Source: GCA-020356105 sp964347475 (lineage in GTDB: Bacteria > Pseudomonadota > Alphaproteobacteria > UBA8366 > JADFVY01). Taken from it: a stretch of 64,000 nt of DNA. A model generated the notes under the pieces. That model was given only the letters and a program-made list of their open reading frames with translations, was not told the DNA's origin and made no database searches. This document shows, piece after piece, positions 33,417 through 40,753 of the stretch. The position numbers and the translations under genes are program-made. The stretch spans positions 19,698 to 83,697 of the forward strand of contig CAYFYY010000008.1 of the NCBI GenBank assembly GCA_964347475.1, read 5' to 3'. Numbering within the stretch: position 1 is the stretch's first letter; each line of letters begins with the position of its first letter.

Positions 33417-33931
33417 CGCATCGCCTCGTCGGAAAGGCCAAAAGGCTGCGTGCGCCCGGTCGCAAGGCAGAGGATCTCGGCCACGTATTGCAGCGCCATC
33501 AGCGCCATGCCGATCGGCAGCGGCAGATAGGGAATCCACAGCGGCAGCGCCCACACCGTCTCGGTCCGCCATCCGCCGACCCAGGCCTCGACAAGCAGTT
33601 CGTAACCCGTCCAGCAGAGCACCAGCGATAGTAGGAGAGCCGCACCCGCCGTGAACAGGGCCAGCGCAAGCCTCGCCCGCCCGCCGAGATAGACCGGGAG
33701 CAGCTCGACGTTCACGTGGCCGCGGATCAGGGCGACGTAGGGGCTGCCGATGAAGGTCGCGGCGATCAGCGCGTAAGTCACGAACTCCGTCTGCCAGACG
33801 GTCGAGGCTCTGAGAAAATAGCGGATCACAACCATCTCGCAGACCACGACGACAGCCGCCGCAATCAGCAATGCGCCGATTATTCCGCAGGCCTGCGACA
33901 GGCGCCTGACACTGTTGACGAATAGATCCAT
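33413..33931 (-). CDS. dctQ: TRAP transporter small permease (DctQ family)
   Basis: A 172-residue protein with four predicted helices and the DctQ signature around MVVIRYFLRASTVWQTEFVTYALI. A family-typical GHVNVELL lies at the start of the second half. It bridges the binding protein and DctM. It is the middle gene of dctPQM, 64 bases after dctP and overlapping dctM. Confidence 0.9.
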   Translation of the reverse strand: MDLFVNSVRRLSQACGIIGALLIAAAVVVVCEMVVIRYFLRASTVWQTEFVTYALIAATFIGSPYVALIRGHVNVELLPVYLGGRARLALALFTAGAALLLSLVLCWTGYELLVEAWVGGWRTETVWALPLWIPYLPLPIGMALMALQYVAEILCLATGRTQPFGLSDEAMR

Positions 33932-33995
33932 GCGATGGAGGCGCGAAAAAGACGGGCCGCCGGCCCGCAGGCCGGCGGCGGTGAAACGGGGTGTG

Positions 33996-35015
33996 CTACT
34001 CGACGGCGAGCGCCTTCTCGATCAGCTCCTTGCCGCCCGGCACGTTCTCCGCGAAATTCCTGTACGACGTCTTGTCGGCGATCGCACGCCACTTCGCGGC
34101 CTGCCCGGCGGTCATCGTGACGACCTTGACGCCCGCCTTCTTGAACGTGTCGACCAGTTCCTGATCAAGTTTCTTGGCCTCCTCGAAGAAATACGCTTCG
34201 GCCTTTTTGCCGGCCGCCTTGAGAGCGGCCTGCTGCGCCGGGTTGAGCTTCTCCCAAGTCTTCGTCGACATCAGGATCGGCTCGTACATGAACCACAGCG
34301 CATTTTCGCCCGGCGCGGTCAGGCATATGACCTGCTCGTACAGCCGGTAGGAAACAAAGCTGCCGGAGCTGGTGTTGGTGGCATCGAGAACACCGGTCTG
34401 CATCGCCGTATAGATTTCCGAGCTCGGCATCGAGCTGATCGAGGCGCCGGCCCCGGCGAGCATCTGTTCGAAGGCCGGCCCCGCCGCGCGCGTCACCTGT
34501 CCCTTGATGTCGTCGGGCTCGAGGATGCAGCTCTTCTTGGACGCGAAGCCGCCGGCCAGCCAGGCGTCGGACAGCACCGTGACGCCCGCGTCGTTGATGA
34601 TCTTCTTGATGTCGGCCATGAACGGCGAGCTGTTGAGCCTGCGGGCGTGCTCGTGGTTCTTGACCAGTCCCGGCATCAGGGTCGCGCTGAACTGGGGATG
34701 GCGGCCGGACGCGTAGTCGAGCGGGAAGGCGGAGATGTCGAGCTGGCCCTTGGTCATCGCCCCCCATTGTTCGCGCGGCTTGAACAGGGACGCCGCGGGA
34801 TAGACGGTGATCTCGAGGCCGACATTGGCCGCCGCCGCCTCGCGCGCGATGATCTGCACCATCTCGTCGCGGACGTCGCCGCGGCCGCCCGGCCACTGGT
34901 GCGACGCCTTCAGCGCCACCGTGTCGGCTATCGCCGCGCCAGCGAGCGATAGCACGACCGTGGCTGCCGCTGCGGCCAGCGGCAGTTTTTTCAGACACCC
35001 GTAAGATCCTTGCAT
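33996..35015 (-). CDS. dctP: TRAP transporter substrate-binding protein (DctP family)
   Basis: A 339-residue periplasmic binding protein. ATG 35015 has GGGAGGA upstream; the signal peptide ends about residue 31 (GAAIA). Family features include VALKASHQWPGGRGDVRDEM, LDISAFPLDYASGRHPQF and the ligand-carboxylate arginine region KGQVTRAAGPAFEQML. It binds an organic acid for DctQM. It heads the operon that continues into the mutase genes, and a 15-base palindrome lies about 150 bases upstream. Confidence 0.9.
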   Translation of the reverse strand: MQGSYGCLKKLPLAAAAATVVLSLAGAAIADTVALKASHQWPGGRGDVRDEMVQIIAREAAAANVGLEITVYPAASLFKPREQWGAMTKGQLDISAFPLDYASGRHPQFSATLMPGLVKNHEHARRLNSSPFMADIKKIINDAGVTVLSDAWLAGGFASKKSCILEPDDIKGQVTRAAGPAFEQMLAGAGASISSMPSSEIYTAMQTGVLDATNTSSGSFVSYRLYEQVICLTAPGENALWFMYEPILMSTKTWEKLNPAQQAALKAAGKKAEAYFFEEAKKLDQELVDTFKKAGVKVVTMTAGQAAKWRAIADKTSYRNFAENVPGGKELIEKALAVE

Positions 35016-35336
35016 GTGGGTTCCTCCCTGAGGCACTTGTCGTTATTTCCCGAACAGCGGAATTGCCGTCGCCCCAAATCGGCGATCCTGTGGGCGATCG
35101 ACGCGAGCAGAACGTACAGCCCGAAGCGATAATCTGGCGAGCGGATGCTAACCGATACCATCGATAAAGTTTATCGGAATCTTGTTTCTCGACCCCCGGT
35201 CCGGCGCGATCTGTTGTCAATCCCCGGTGCAAAGGTTATTGAGTGGCCGCGCCCGGCCGATCTCTCGTTACAGGACTTCCCCAAGACACATCCCACCTTT
35301 CAGGAGCGCCGGCGCAAGCAAAAAGGGGCGGGCAGG
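35016..35336. other. Divergent intergenic region with a perfect 15-base operator-like palindrome
   Basis: About 320 bases between dctP (minus) and the TauE-like gene (plus). At 35162-35176, CGATAAAGTTTATCG is a perfect inverted repeat (seven-base arms, one central base) within a more A/T-rich stretch. It is a good candidate binding site for a GntR- or LacI-type regulator of the dctP operon, the exporter, or both. Nothing else coding is convincing here. Confidence 0.55.
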
Positions 35337-36080
35337 TTGGATCAGTTGACGGCGGAGGTGTTGCTTGTGGTCGCAGGCGGCTTCGTGGCCGGCGGCTTCG
35401 TCAAGGGGACCACCGGCATGGGTCTGCCGCTGGTCTCGGTTCCGGTGGCCACGCTGGTGGTTCCCGTGCCCGTTGCGGTGGCGTTGACGACGCTGCCGAT
35501 CCTGCTCACCAATCTTTGGCAGGGGCGGGGCTGGCGCAAGATCATCGGCCGGGTATGGCCGCTGCTGGCGGTGCAGCCGATTGCCATGGTCGCCGGCGTT
35601 GCCGTGCTCGCCTGGGCCAATCCGAAGATCGTCGTCGGCCTGCTCGGCGCCCTGACGATCGTGTTCGTGGCGGTCGTCCGCTACCAGCCCAACTGGCGGA
35701 TGACGCGCCGCCACGAGCGCTGGGTGGCGCCGCTGATGGGCGCCTGCTCCGGGTTCTCCGGCGGCGTGTCGAGCTTCTTCGGCACCCCGATCGCGCTCTA
35801 CCTGTTCCTGCTGGAGCTGGAAAAGGACGCGTTCGTCGCGGCGATCGGCGTCACCTACGCCTACGGTGCGATCATGCTGATCCTGATCCTCGCCGCGTTC
35901 GGCCTGCTCGGCCCGCAGCTCCTGTTCTGGTCGGCGCTGGCCACGCCCGTCGCCTTCTTCGGCATGTGGCTCGGCCGCATGGTGCGTGACCGGCTGAACA
36001 CCGAGACGTTCCGCAAGGTCGTGCTGGTCGTGCTGCTGATCGCCGGGCTCAACCTGCTGCGGCGCGCCGTCACGGGGTGA
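35337..36080 (+). CDS. TauE/SafE family membrane exporter
   Basis: A 247-residue protein with about eight helices. The TauE/SafE pattern is clear: a GGFVAGGFVKGTTGMGLPLVS N-terminal repeat and a matching GACSGFSGGVSSFFGTPIALY in the second half. The start is taken as TTG 35337, after AAAAGGGG, where family similarity begins. An in-frame ATG at 35145 would add 64 unlike residues and overlap the palindrome. Family members export sulfite or sulfonates or import acids. Nearness to a sauS-like operon makes sulfite export plausible. It overlaps the convergent LysR gene by 11 bases. Confidence 0.8.
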   Translation: MDQLTAEVLLVVAGGFVAGGFVKGTTGMGLPLVSVPVATLVVPVPVAVALTTLPILLTNLWQGRGWRKIIGRVWPLLAVQPIAMVAGVAVLAWANPKIVVGLLGALTIVFVAVVRYQPNWRMTRRHERWVAPLMGACSGFSGGVSSFFGTPIALYLFLLELEKDAFVAAIGVTYAYGAIMLILILAAFGLLGPQLLFWSALATPVAFFGMWLGRMVRDRLNTETFRKVVLVVLLIAGLNLLRRAVTG

Positions 36081-37005
36081 CCGCACCGCGTTCCGTTGCG
36101 TCCGCCTCCGCGCACAGCCAGTCGCAGAAACGCTTGACCTTGGGCACTTCGGCCTTGTCCGGCGGGCACACGACGTAATAGCCGAAGGTCACGGGCACAG
36201 ACAGGTCGAACAGCCGGACAAGCCGCCCCGCGGCCATGTCGTCCGATGCCAGCACGTCGCTCACCAGGGCGATTCCGTGGCCCTCGACGGCCGCCTGCAA
36301 CGCCATGGCGATGTCGTTGAAGCGAGGGCCGCGCGCCGGATCGACGCCGATGACGCCGGCGGCCAGCAGCCACATCTTCCAGCTCGGCCAGGATTCTTCC
36401 TGCGTCGCCCAGTCGATGTGGAGGAGCGTGCGGCCGGCGAGGTCCTGCGGGGCCCGCAGCGTCGGGTGATCTTCGAGGAAGGCGGGGCTGCACACCGGGT
36501 GGACCCGGGTCGCGAACAGCTGCCGGACGGACATTCCGGGATAGTTCCCGCTGCCGTAGCGGATCGCGATGTCGACGCCGTCCCGCGCGAAGTCCCGCAG
36601 CCGGTCCGTGGCATCGAGCCTGATGTCGATGTCCGGCTCCAGGGCCCGGAAACGGTCCAGCCGCGTGACCAGCCACTTGGCGGCGATCGACGGTGCCGCG
36701 CTCACGGTCAGGATGCCGCTGTCCCTGTCCGTCCGCAATGTCGCTGAGGCGGTGGCGAGCAGGTCGAATCCGTCCCGCAGCGTCGGCAGGGCCGCCTTTC
36801 CCGTGTCCGTCAGCAGCAGCGCACGCGTCCGGCGATGGAACAGCTGAACGCCGGAATATTCCTCGAGCGCCTTGATCTGGTGGCTGATCGCGGCCGGCGT
36901 CACGTTCAGCTCCGCCGCGGCCTTGGTGAAGCTCAGATGGCGCGCCGCGGCCTCGAAGGCACGCAAGGCGCCGAGCGGGGCGATCCGTCGGGTCATGGGC
37001 ACCAT
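36070..37005 (-). CDS. LysR-family transcriptional regulator (GcvA-like)
   Basis: About 311 residues. The N-terminal winged helix reads LGALRAFEAAARHLSFTKAAAELNVTPAAISHQIKALEEYSGVQLF, a classic LysR domain of the GcvA branch. The effector domain includes VDIAIRYGSGNYPGM and an ALQAAVEGHGIALVSD segment. Start choices are ATG 37005 or 36996; neither has a clear ribosome site. It is convergent with the TauE-like gene and may regulate it or the dct operon. The upstream region is A/T-rich. Confidence 0.87.
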   Translation of the reverse strand: MVPMTRRIAPLGALRAFEAAARHLSFTKAAAELNVTPAAISHQIKALEEYSGVQLFHRRTRALLLTDTGKAALPTLRDGFDLLATASATLRTDRDSGILTVSAAPSIAAKWLVTRLDRFRALEPDIDIRLDATDRLRDFARDGVDIAIRYGSGNYPGMSVRQLFATRVHPVCSPAFLEDHPTLRAPQDLAGRTLLHIDWATQEESWPSWKMWLLAAGVIGVDPARGPRFNDIAMALQAAVEGHGIALVSDVLASDDMAAGRLVRLFDLSVPVTFGYYVVCPPDKAEVPKVKRFCDWLCAEADATERGAVTP

Positions 37006-37023
37006 ATAGATTAGAAAAACTAA

Positions 37024-37036
37024 CTCATGATATGAG
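37024..37036. promoter_or_regulatory. Palindrome CTCATGATATGAG upstream of the LysR gene
   Basis: A perfect 13-base palindrome (five-base arms) in an A/T-rich stretch just upstream of the LysR start and 88 bases before the DUF1127 gene. It may be an autoregulatory site for either divergent gene, but it lacks the usual T-N11-A LysR layout, so confidence is low. Confidence 0.3.
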
Positions 37037-37124
37037 ATATCGTCGTTTGTCGGCAAGGAATTTGGCCATTAGATTTGGAAAATACATCGTTGGCTGGAAT
37101 CATGTCTTTTAGGAGTACTCAGCT

Positions 37125-37460
37125 ATGTTGGAGAGTATCTATCGTGGAATCGCCCTCGCCGCCGGCATAAATGTGCCCCGCGATGTTCGGCTGGTCCGGA
37201 ACCCGCCGGCGCGATCGTCCGTCCTCAGGCGCCTGGTCGCCGCGTTCGAGCGCCGGAACGTGCGGCGGTCGACATATCGGACCCTGCAGCAACTTGACGA
37301 CAGGACGCTGCGCGACATCGGCCTGGACCGCAGTGGCCTGCTCGGCGTCGCCGACGCGGTCGCACGGCGGGCCGCGGCGAACGACAATGCGCGTCCCGTC
37401 GCGCTCGCGCAACTGGCGGCCAACGACAACGACCCGAACCCGTGCGCCGAATGCGGCTGA
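37125..37460 (+). CDS. DUF1127 domain protein
   Basis: A 111-residue basic protein. The DUF1127 (YjiS-like) core is RRLVAAFERRNVRRS...LQQLDDRTLRDIGLDRSGL (about 34-72). The core is shared by small alphaproteobacterial proteins that link phosphate or carbon status to gene control, some of them RNA-binding. This one is longer than the usual 45-75 residues, with extra N- and C-terminal parts, the latter having two AxNDN repeats and a CAEC end. It is separate from the ubiTUV genes by a gap holding the FNR box. Confidence 0.75.
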   Translation: MLESIYRGIALAAGINVPRDVRLVRNPPARSSVLRRLVAAFERRNVRRSTYRTLQQLDDRTLRDIGLDRSGLLGVADAVARRAAANDNARPVALAQLAANDNDPNPCAECG

Positions 37461-37528
37461 CCGCAGCGTCCCCGCGGACGGCTCCGGCAGGGCCCCGGAC
37501 CGCGGTCCGGGGTCCGCGCCGCCGCGAC

Positions 37529-37542
37529 TTGATTTGCATCAA
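37529..37542. promoter_or_regulatory. FNR/FixK/Anr box upstream of ubiTUV
   Basis: TTGATTTGCATCAA is a perfect match to the TTGAT-N4-ATCAA consensus for the FNR/FixK/Anr family, centred about 78 bases before ubiT. UbiT, UbiU and UbiV are needed for ubiquinone synthesis without oxygen, so an oxygen-responsive activator site exactly here makes sense. Confidence 0.8.
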
Positions 37543-37613
37543 TGCGGGTGCCCGACCGCGCTCCTAGCATGCGGCCCCACGAACCGGGACGGGAATAGCG
37601 GAGGTCCTCCGAA

Positions 37614-38279
37614 ATGATGCGCGCTGGCCGGCAGGCGCCGGCCCTGTCGCCCCTGTTGTTCGTCGGACTCGCCCTGAGGCCGGCGCCGAGGGCTGCATTG
37701 CAGGCCGCGGCCTCGCTTGCCATGGCCGCCATGATGCGCCGGCACAGGGGTGTCTTCGAACGTCTTCAAAGCCTCGCCAACCCGGTGTACCTGATCGACC
37801 CGGTCGACCTGCCGGTTGCGCTGGTGCTCGACGCCGCACTGCCGTCGCCGCGCCTGACGGTGCTGCGCGACGGCGACCCGGCGCCGGCGTCGCCGGCTGC
37901 CGCGATCCGCGGTTCCCTGCCGGCCCTGCTCGAACTGCTCGAAGGCCGCAGCGACGGTGACGCCCTGTTCTTCTCGCGGGCCCTGACGGTCGAGGGCGAC
38001 ATGGCGGCCGTCGTCGCGCTGCGCAACGCGGTGGACGGCGCCGATATCGACCTTGCCGAGGATCTGTTGCGGCCGCTCGGCCCCCTCGGCGGGCCGGCGC
38101 GGCGGCTGGTGGCATCGGCAGCCGCGCTGTACCGGCGCGCCGACGCGGATCTCGAGATGCTGCGGGCGGCGCTCCTGGCGCCGGTGCAACGGCGCTGCGA
38201 CTCGCAGGAGGCGCGGCTCGACGACCTGAACGAGTCCCTGGCCAGGGCGGCGAAGCCGCGCCGCGGAACCGCGGCATGA
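37614..38279 (+). CDS. ubiT: UbiT: SCP2-domain lipid-binding factor for O2-independent ubiquinone synthesis
   Basis: A 221-residue protein with an SCP2-like lipid-binding domain (about 60-150: LANPVYLIDPVDLPVALVL, LTVEGDMAAVVALRNAVDG) and the family's N-terminal basic/hydrophobic part. ATG 37614 follows GCGGAGG. In E. coli, UbiT binds polyprenyl intermediates and is needed with UbiU and UbiV for ubiquinone hydroxylation without oxygen. Its stop overlaps ubiU as ATGA. The FNR box upstream supports induction in low oxygen. Confidence 0.88.
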   Translation: MMRAGRQAPALSPLLFVGLALRPAPRAALQAAASLAMAAMMRRHRGVFERLQSLANPVYLIDPVDLPVALVLDAALPSPRLTVLRDGDPAPASPAAAIRGSLPALLELLEGRSDGDALFFSRALTVEGDMAAVVALRNAVDGADIDLAEDLLRPLGPLGGPARRLVASAAALYRRADADLEMLRAALLAPVQRRCDSQEARLDDLNESLARAAKPRRGTAA

Positions 38280-39268
38280 CCGGCCGGCCGCTCGAACTCG
38301 TGTGCCCGGCGGGCACGCCGGCAGCGCTGCGGGCCGCCGTCGATGCGGGGGCCGACTCGGTCTATCTCGGCTTCCGCGACGAAACCAACGCCCGCAACTT
38401 CCCCGGCCTCAATTTCAGCCGCGACGAGCTCGCCGAGGGCATTGCCTATGCCGGCCGCAACGGCTGCAAGGTCCTGGTCGCGATCAACACCTATCCGCGG
38501 GCCGGCGATCCCGGACCCTGGCGGCGTGCGGTCGACGATGCGGCGGGGCTCGGGGCCTGGGCCGTAATCCTGGCCGATATCGGGTTGCTCGATTACGCCG
38601 CCAGCCGCCATCCCGGACTGCGCCGGCACCTGTCGGTGCAGGCGTCGGCCGCCAACGCCGAGACGATCCGCTTCTACCACGAAGAATTCGGCGTCAAGCG
38701 CGTGGTATTGCCGCGCGTGCTGACGATATCGGAAATCGCCCGGATCAACAGGGCCGTGCCGGTCGAGACCGAAGTGTTCGCCTTCGGCGGCCTGTGCGTG
38801 ATGGCCGAAGGGCGCTGCCTGTTGTCGTCCTATGCGGCGGGCGAATCGCCGAACATGAATGGCGTCTGTTCGCCGGCCGAGCATGTCCGCTACGAGGACC
38901 GCAACGGGCGCCTCGTCTCGCATCTCGGCAGATTTGCCATCAACGTCTTCGCTGCGGGTGAGCCGGCCGGCTACCCGACCCTGTGCAAGGGGCGCTTCCA
39001 GGCCTGTAACAGGGAGTCATACCTGTTCGAGGAACCGACCTCGCTCGATGCGATCCGCATGCTGCCGGCCCTCAGCGAGGCCGGCGTAACGGCCCTGAAG
39101 ATAGAGGGCCGCCAGCGCGGCAAGGCCTATGTGGCACAGGTCGTCGGTGCGTTTCGCAACGCGGTCGACGCGGTGGCGCGGGGCGAACATCCGGCCGGCA
39201 ACGATCTTGCCACCCTTACCGAGGGCGGCCGGCAGACCACCGGCGCCTACGAGAAGACGTGGCGATGA
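38276..39268 (+). CDS. ubiU: UbiU: U32-family Fe-S protein for O2-independent ubiquinone hydroxylation
   Basis: A 330-residue U32-peptidase-like protein. Its four cysteines (GGLCVMAEGRC, NGVCSP and GYPTLCKG) are spaced 7, 17 and 39 residues apart. That is the spacing of the 4Fe-4S ligands C169, C176, C193 and C232 in E. coli UbiU. With UbiV it forms a complex that hydroxylates the ubiquinone ring without oxygen. It overlaps ubiT and ubiV by four bases each, giving a tightly coupled operon. Confidence 0.93.
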   Translation: MTGRPLELVCPAGTPAALRAAVDAGADSVYLGFRDETNARNFPGLNFSRDELAEGIAYAGRNGCKVLVAINTYPRAGDPGPWRRAVDDAAGLGAWAVILADIGLLDYAASRHPGLRRHLSVQASAANAETIRFYHEEFGVKRVVLPRVLTISEIARINRAVPVETEVFAFGGLCVMAEGRCLLSSYAAGESPNMNGVCSPAEHVRYEDRNGRLVSHLGRFAINVFAAGEPAGYPTLCKGRFQACNRESYLFEEPTSLDAIRMLPALSEAGVTALKIEGRQRGKAYVAQVVGAFRNAVDAVARGEHPAGNDLATLTEGGRQTTGAYEKTWR

Positions 39269-40161
39269 GCAAACCGGCGAAACTGACTCTCGGCCCACTG
39301 CTGTTCAACTGGCCGGCGGAGCGGGTCAGGACGTTCTACGACCAGATCGCCGAGCGGGCGCCCGTCGATACCGTCCATCTCGGCGAAGTGGTGTGCCCGA
39401 AACGCACGCCGTTTCTGGTGGAAGCACTGGCCGAGGCCGCGGAAACACTGACCGCTGCGGGAATCGAGGTGGTGTGGTCCACACTTGGCCTGATTGCCGA
39501 CGCCAAGGATGTCGCGGCGACCGAAACGCTGGTCCGAGCGACGCCGGGGCTGGTCGAAATCAACGACATTTCGGCACTACCAATGCTCCGCGGAAGGGCG
39601 CACGTGGTCGGGCCCCTGGTCAACGTCTACAACGAAGGCACGCTCGGCTGGCTCGCTTCGCGCGGCGCCACGCGGGTCTGCCTGCCCCCGGAACTGCCGC
39701 GCGACGCCATCGCCGCGCTCGCCACCGCCGGCACTGTCGAGCTGGAAATTCAGGCCTTCGGGCGCATGCCGCTGGCGCTGTCGGCGCGATGCTATCATGC
39801 GCGTGCGTACGGTCTGCACAAGGACGGCTGCCGCTACGTCTGCGACAGGGACCCGGACGGCATGCCGGTGGCGACGCTCGACCGCCAGCCGTTTCTCGCC
39901 GTGAACGGCATACAGACCCTGTCCCACGCGCTGCTCGACCTGAGCGCCGAGGCGGCGGAGCTGGCCGAGCTGGGCATCCGGCGCTTCCGCCTGTCGCCGC
40001 ACGACACCGACATGGTGGCGATCGCCCATATCTGGCGCGATCTCCTCGACGGCCGCACCGATCTGGCCCGGACGCAGCGGATCATCGAGGCGGTCGCCGA
40101 CTTCGCGCCGCGCGCCAACGGCTACTTTCATGGCCGGCCCGGGTCCGAACTGGTCGCCTGA
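39265..40161 (+). CDS. ubiV: UbiV: U32-family Fe-S protein for O2-independent ubiquinone hydroxylation
   Basis: A 298-residue U32-like partner of UbiU. ATG 39265 overlaps the ubiU stop (ATGA); a GTG six bases upstream is possible. Four cysteines are present: VVCPKR near residue 44, then SARC...DGC..YVC, the last three spaced 13 and 4 apart. This equals C180, C193 and C197 of E. coli UbiV, with C39 as the first. It completes a 4Fe-4S heterodimer with UbiU. The stop lies within a short hairpin shared with the convergent gene. Confidence 0.93.
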   Translation: MSKPAKLTLGPLLFNWPAERVRTFYDQIAERAPVDTVHLGEVVCPKRTPFLVEALAEAAETLTAAGIEVVWSTLGLIADAKDVAATETLVRATPGLVEINDISALPMLRGRAHVVGPLVNVYNEGTLGWLASRGATRVCLPPELPRDAIAALATAGTVELEIQAFGRMPLALSARCYHARAYGLHKDGCRYVCDRDPDGMPVATLDRQPFLAVNGIQTLSHALLDLSAEAAELAELGIRRFRLSPHDTDMVAIAHIWRDLLDGRTDLARTQRIIEAVADFAPRANGYFHGRPGSELVA

Positions 40162-40175
40162 CGCAATCCGGCGCG

Positions 40176-40655
40176 TCAGTCCGATAGCACCGCCTGCAGC
40201 GCCTTCGCCGTCTTCGGCGTCACGTAGTAGACGCCGTCCACGATCTCCTTGTGGTCCTTGTCCCACACCGTCGAATCATAGTCCCAGCCGATCAGATGCG
40301 CCTTCTTCTCGGTATCCCCGATAAGGCGCCGCAGGCGCCGCGTCATCGCGCCCTCGAACAGCGATAGCGCCCGCCAGTGGGTATCGCCGGTCACAGCCAG
40401 CAACTCTTTCATGCGGGCCCGGCCCTTGTTGCCGGCGAAGATCTTGAGACGCTCGCGATGGTTCTCGGACAGACCGTGCACCAGCCGCAGCGCCAGGTTC
40501 CTGTCCAGATCCACGGGCTTTTTCCACGTGGTCTCTGTGCGTACCGCCCGGCGCGCTGGCTGTAGCAGCTTGGGGTCGGCGAATTTGCGGATCAGCTCGC
40601 GCTGGGTCTCGGGCGATAGCCGGCGGAAGTCCTTAGGCTCGATCACGATATGCAT
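40176..40655 (-). CDS. Hypothetical basic protein (159 residues)
   Basis: A soluble, basic protein (MHIVIEPKDFRRLSPETQRELIRKFADPK...) with a strong AGAGGGAA ribosome site. There is no signal, membrane helix or motif I recognise. The middle (RERLKIFAGNKGRARMKELLAVTGDTHWRALSLFEGAMTRRLRRL) is helical and Arg/Lys-rich, which could suit nucleic-acid binding. It stands alone between ubiV and the RND genes. Confidence 0.7.
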   Translation of the reverse strand: MHIVIEPKDFRRLSPETQRELIRKFADPKLLQPARRAVRTETTWKKPVDLDRNLALRLVHGLSENHRERLKIFAGNKGRARMKELLAVTGDTHWRALSLFEGAMTRRLRRLIGDTEKKAHLIGWDYDSTVWDKDHKEIVDGVYYVTPKTAKALQAVLSD

Positions 40656-40753
40656 GGCGTTCCCTCTAATGGGTTCAGGTTACCCGATTACAACTGGCGC
40701 CGCCAGCCGCCCGCCCAAATCGCGACACCGAGTTGCACCGCTGCGCCACTTGC

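Noticed and set aside
35145..35336. An N-terminal extension of the TauE-like protein from ATG 35145
   Set aside because: The added residues lack family similarity, and the region contains an operator-like palindrome. TTG 35337 has a ribosome site and begins where similarity begins.
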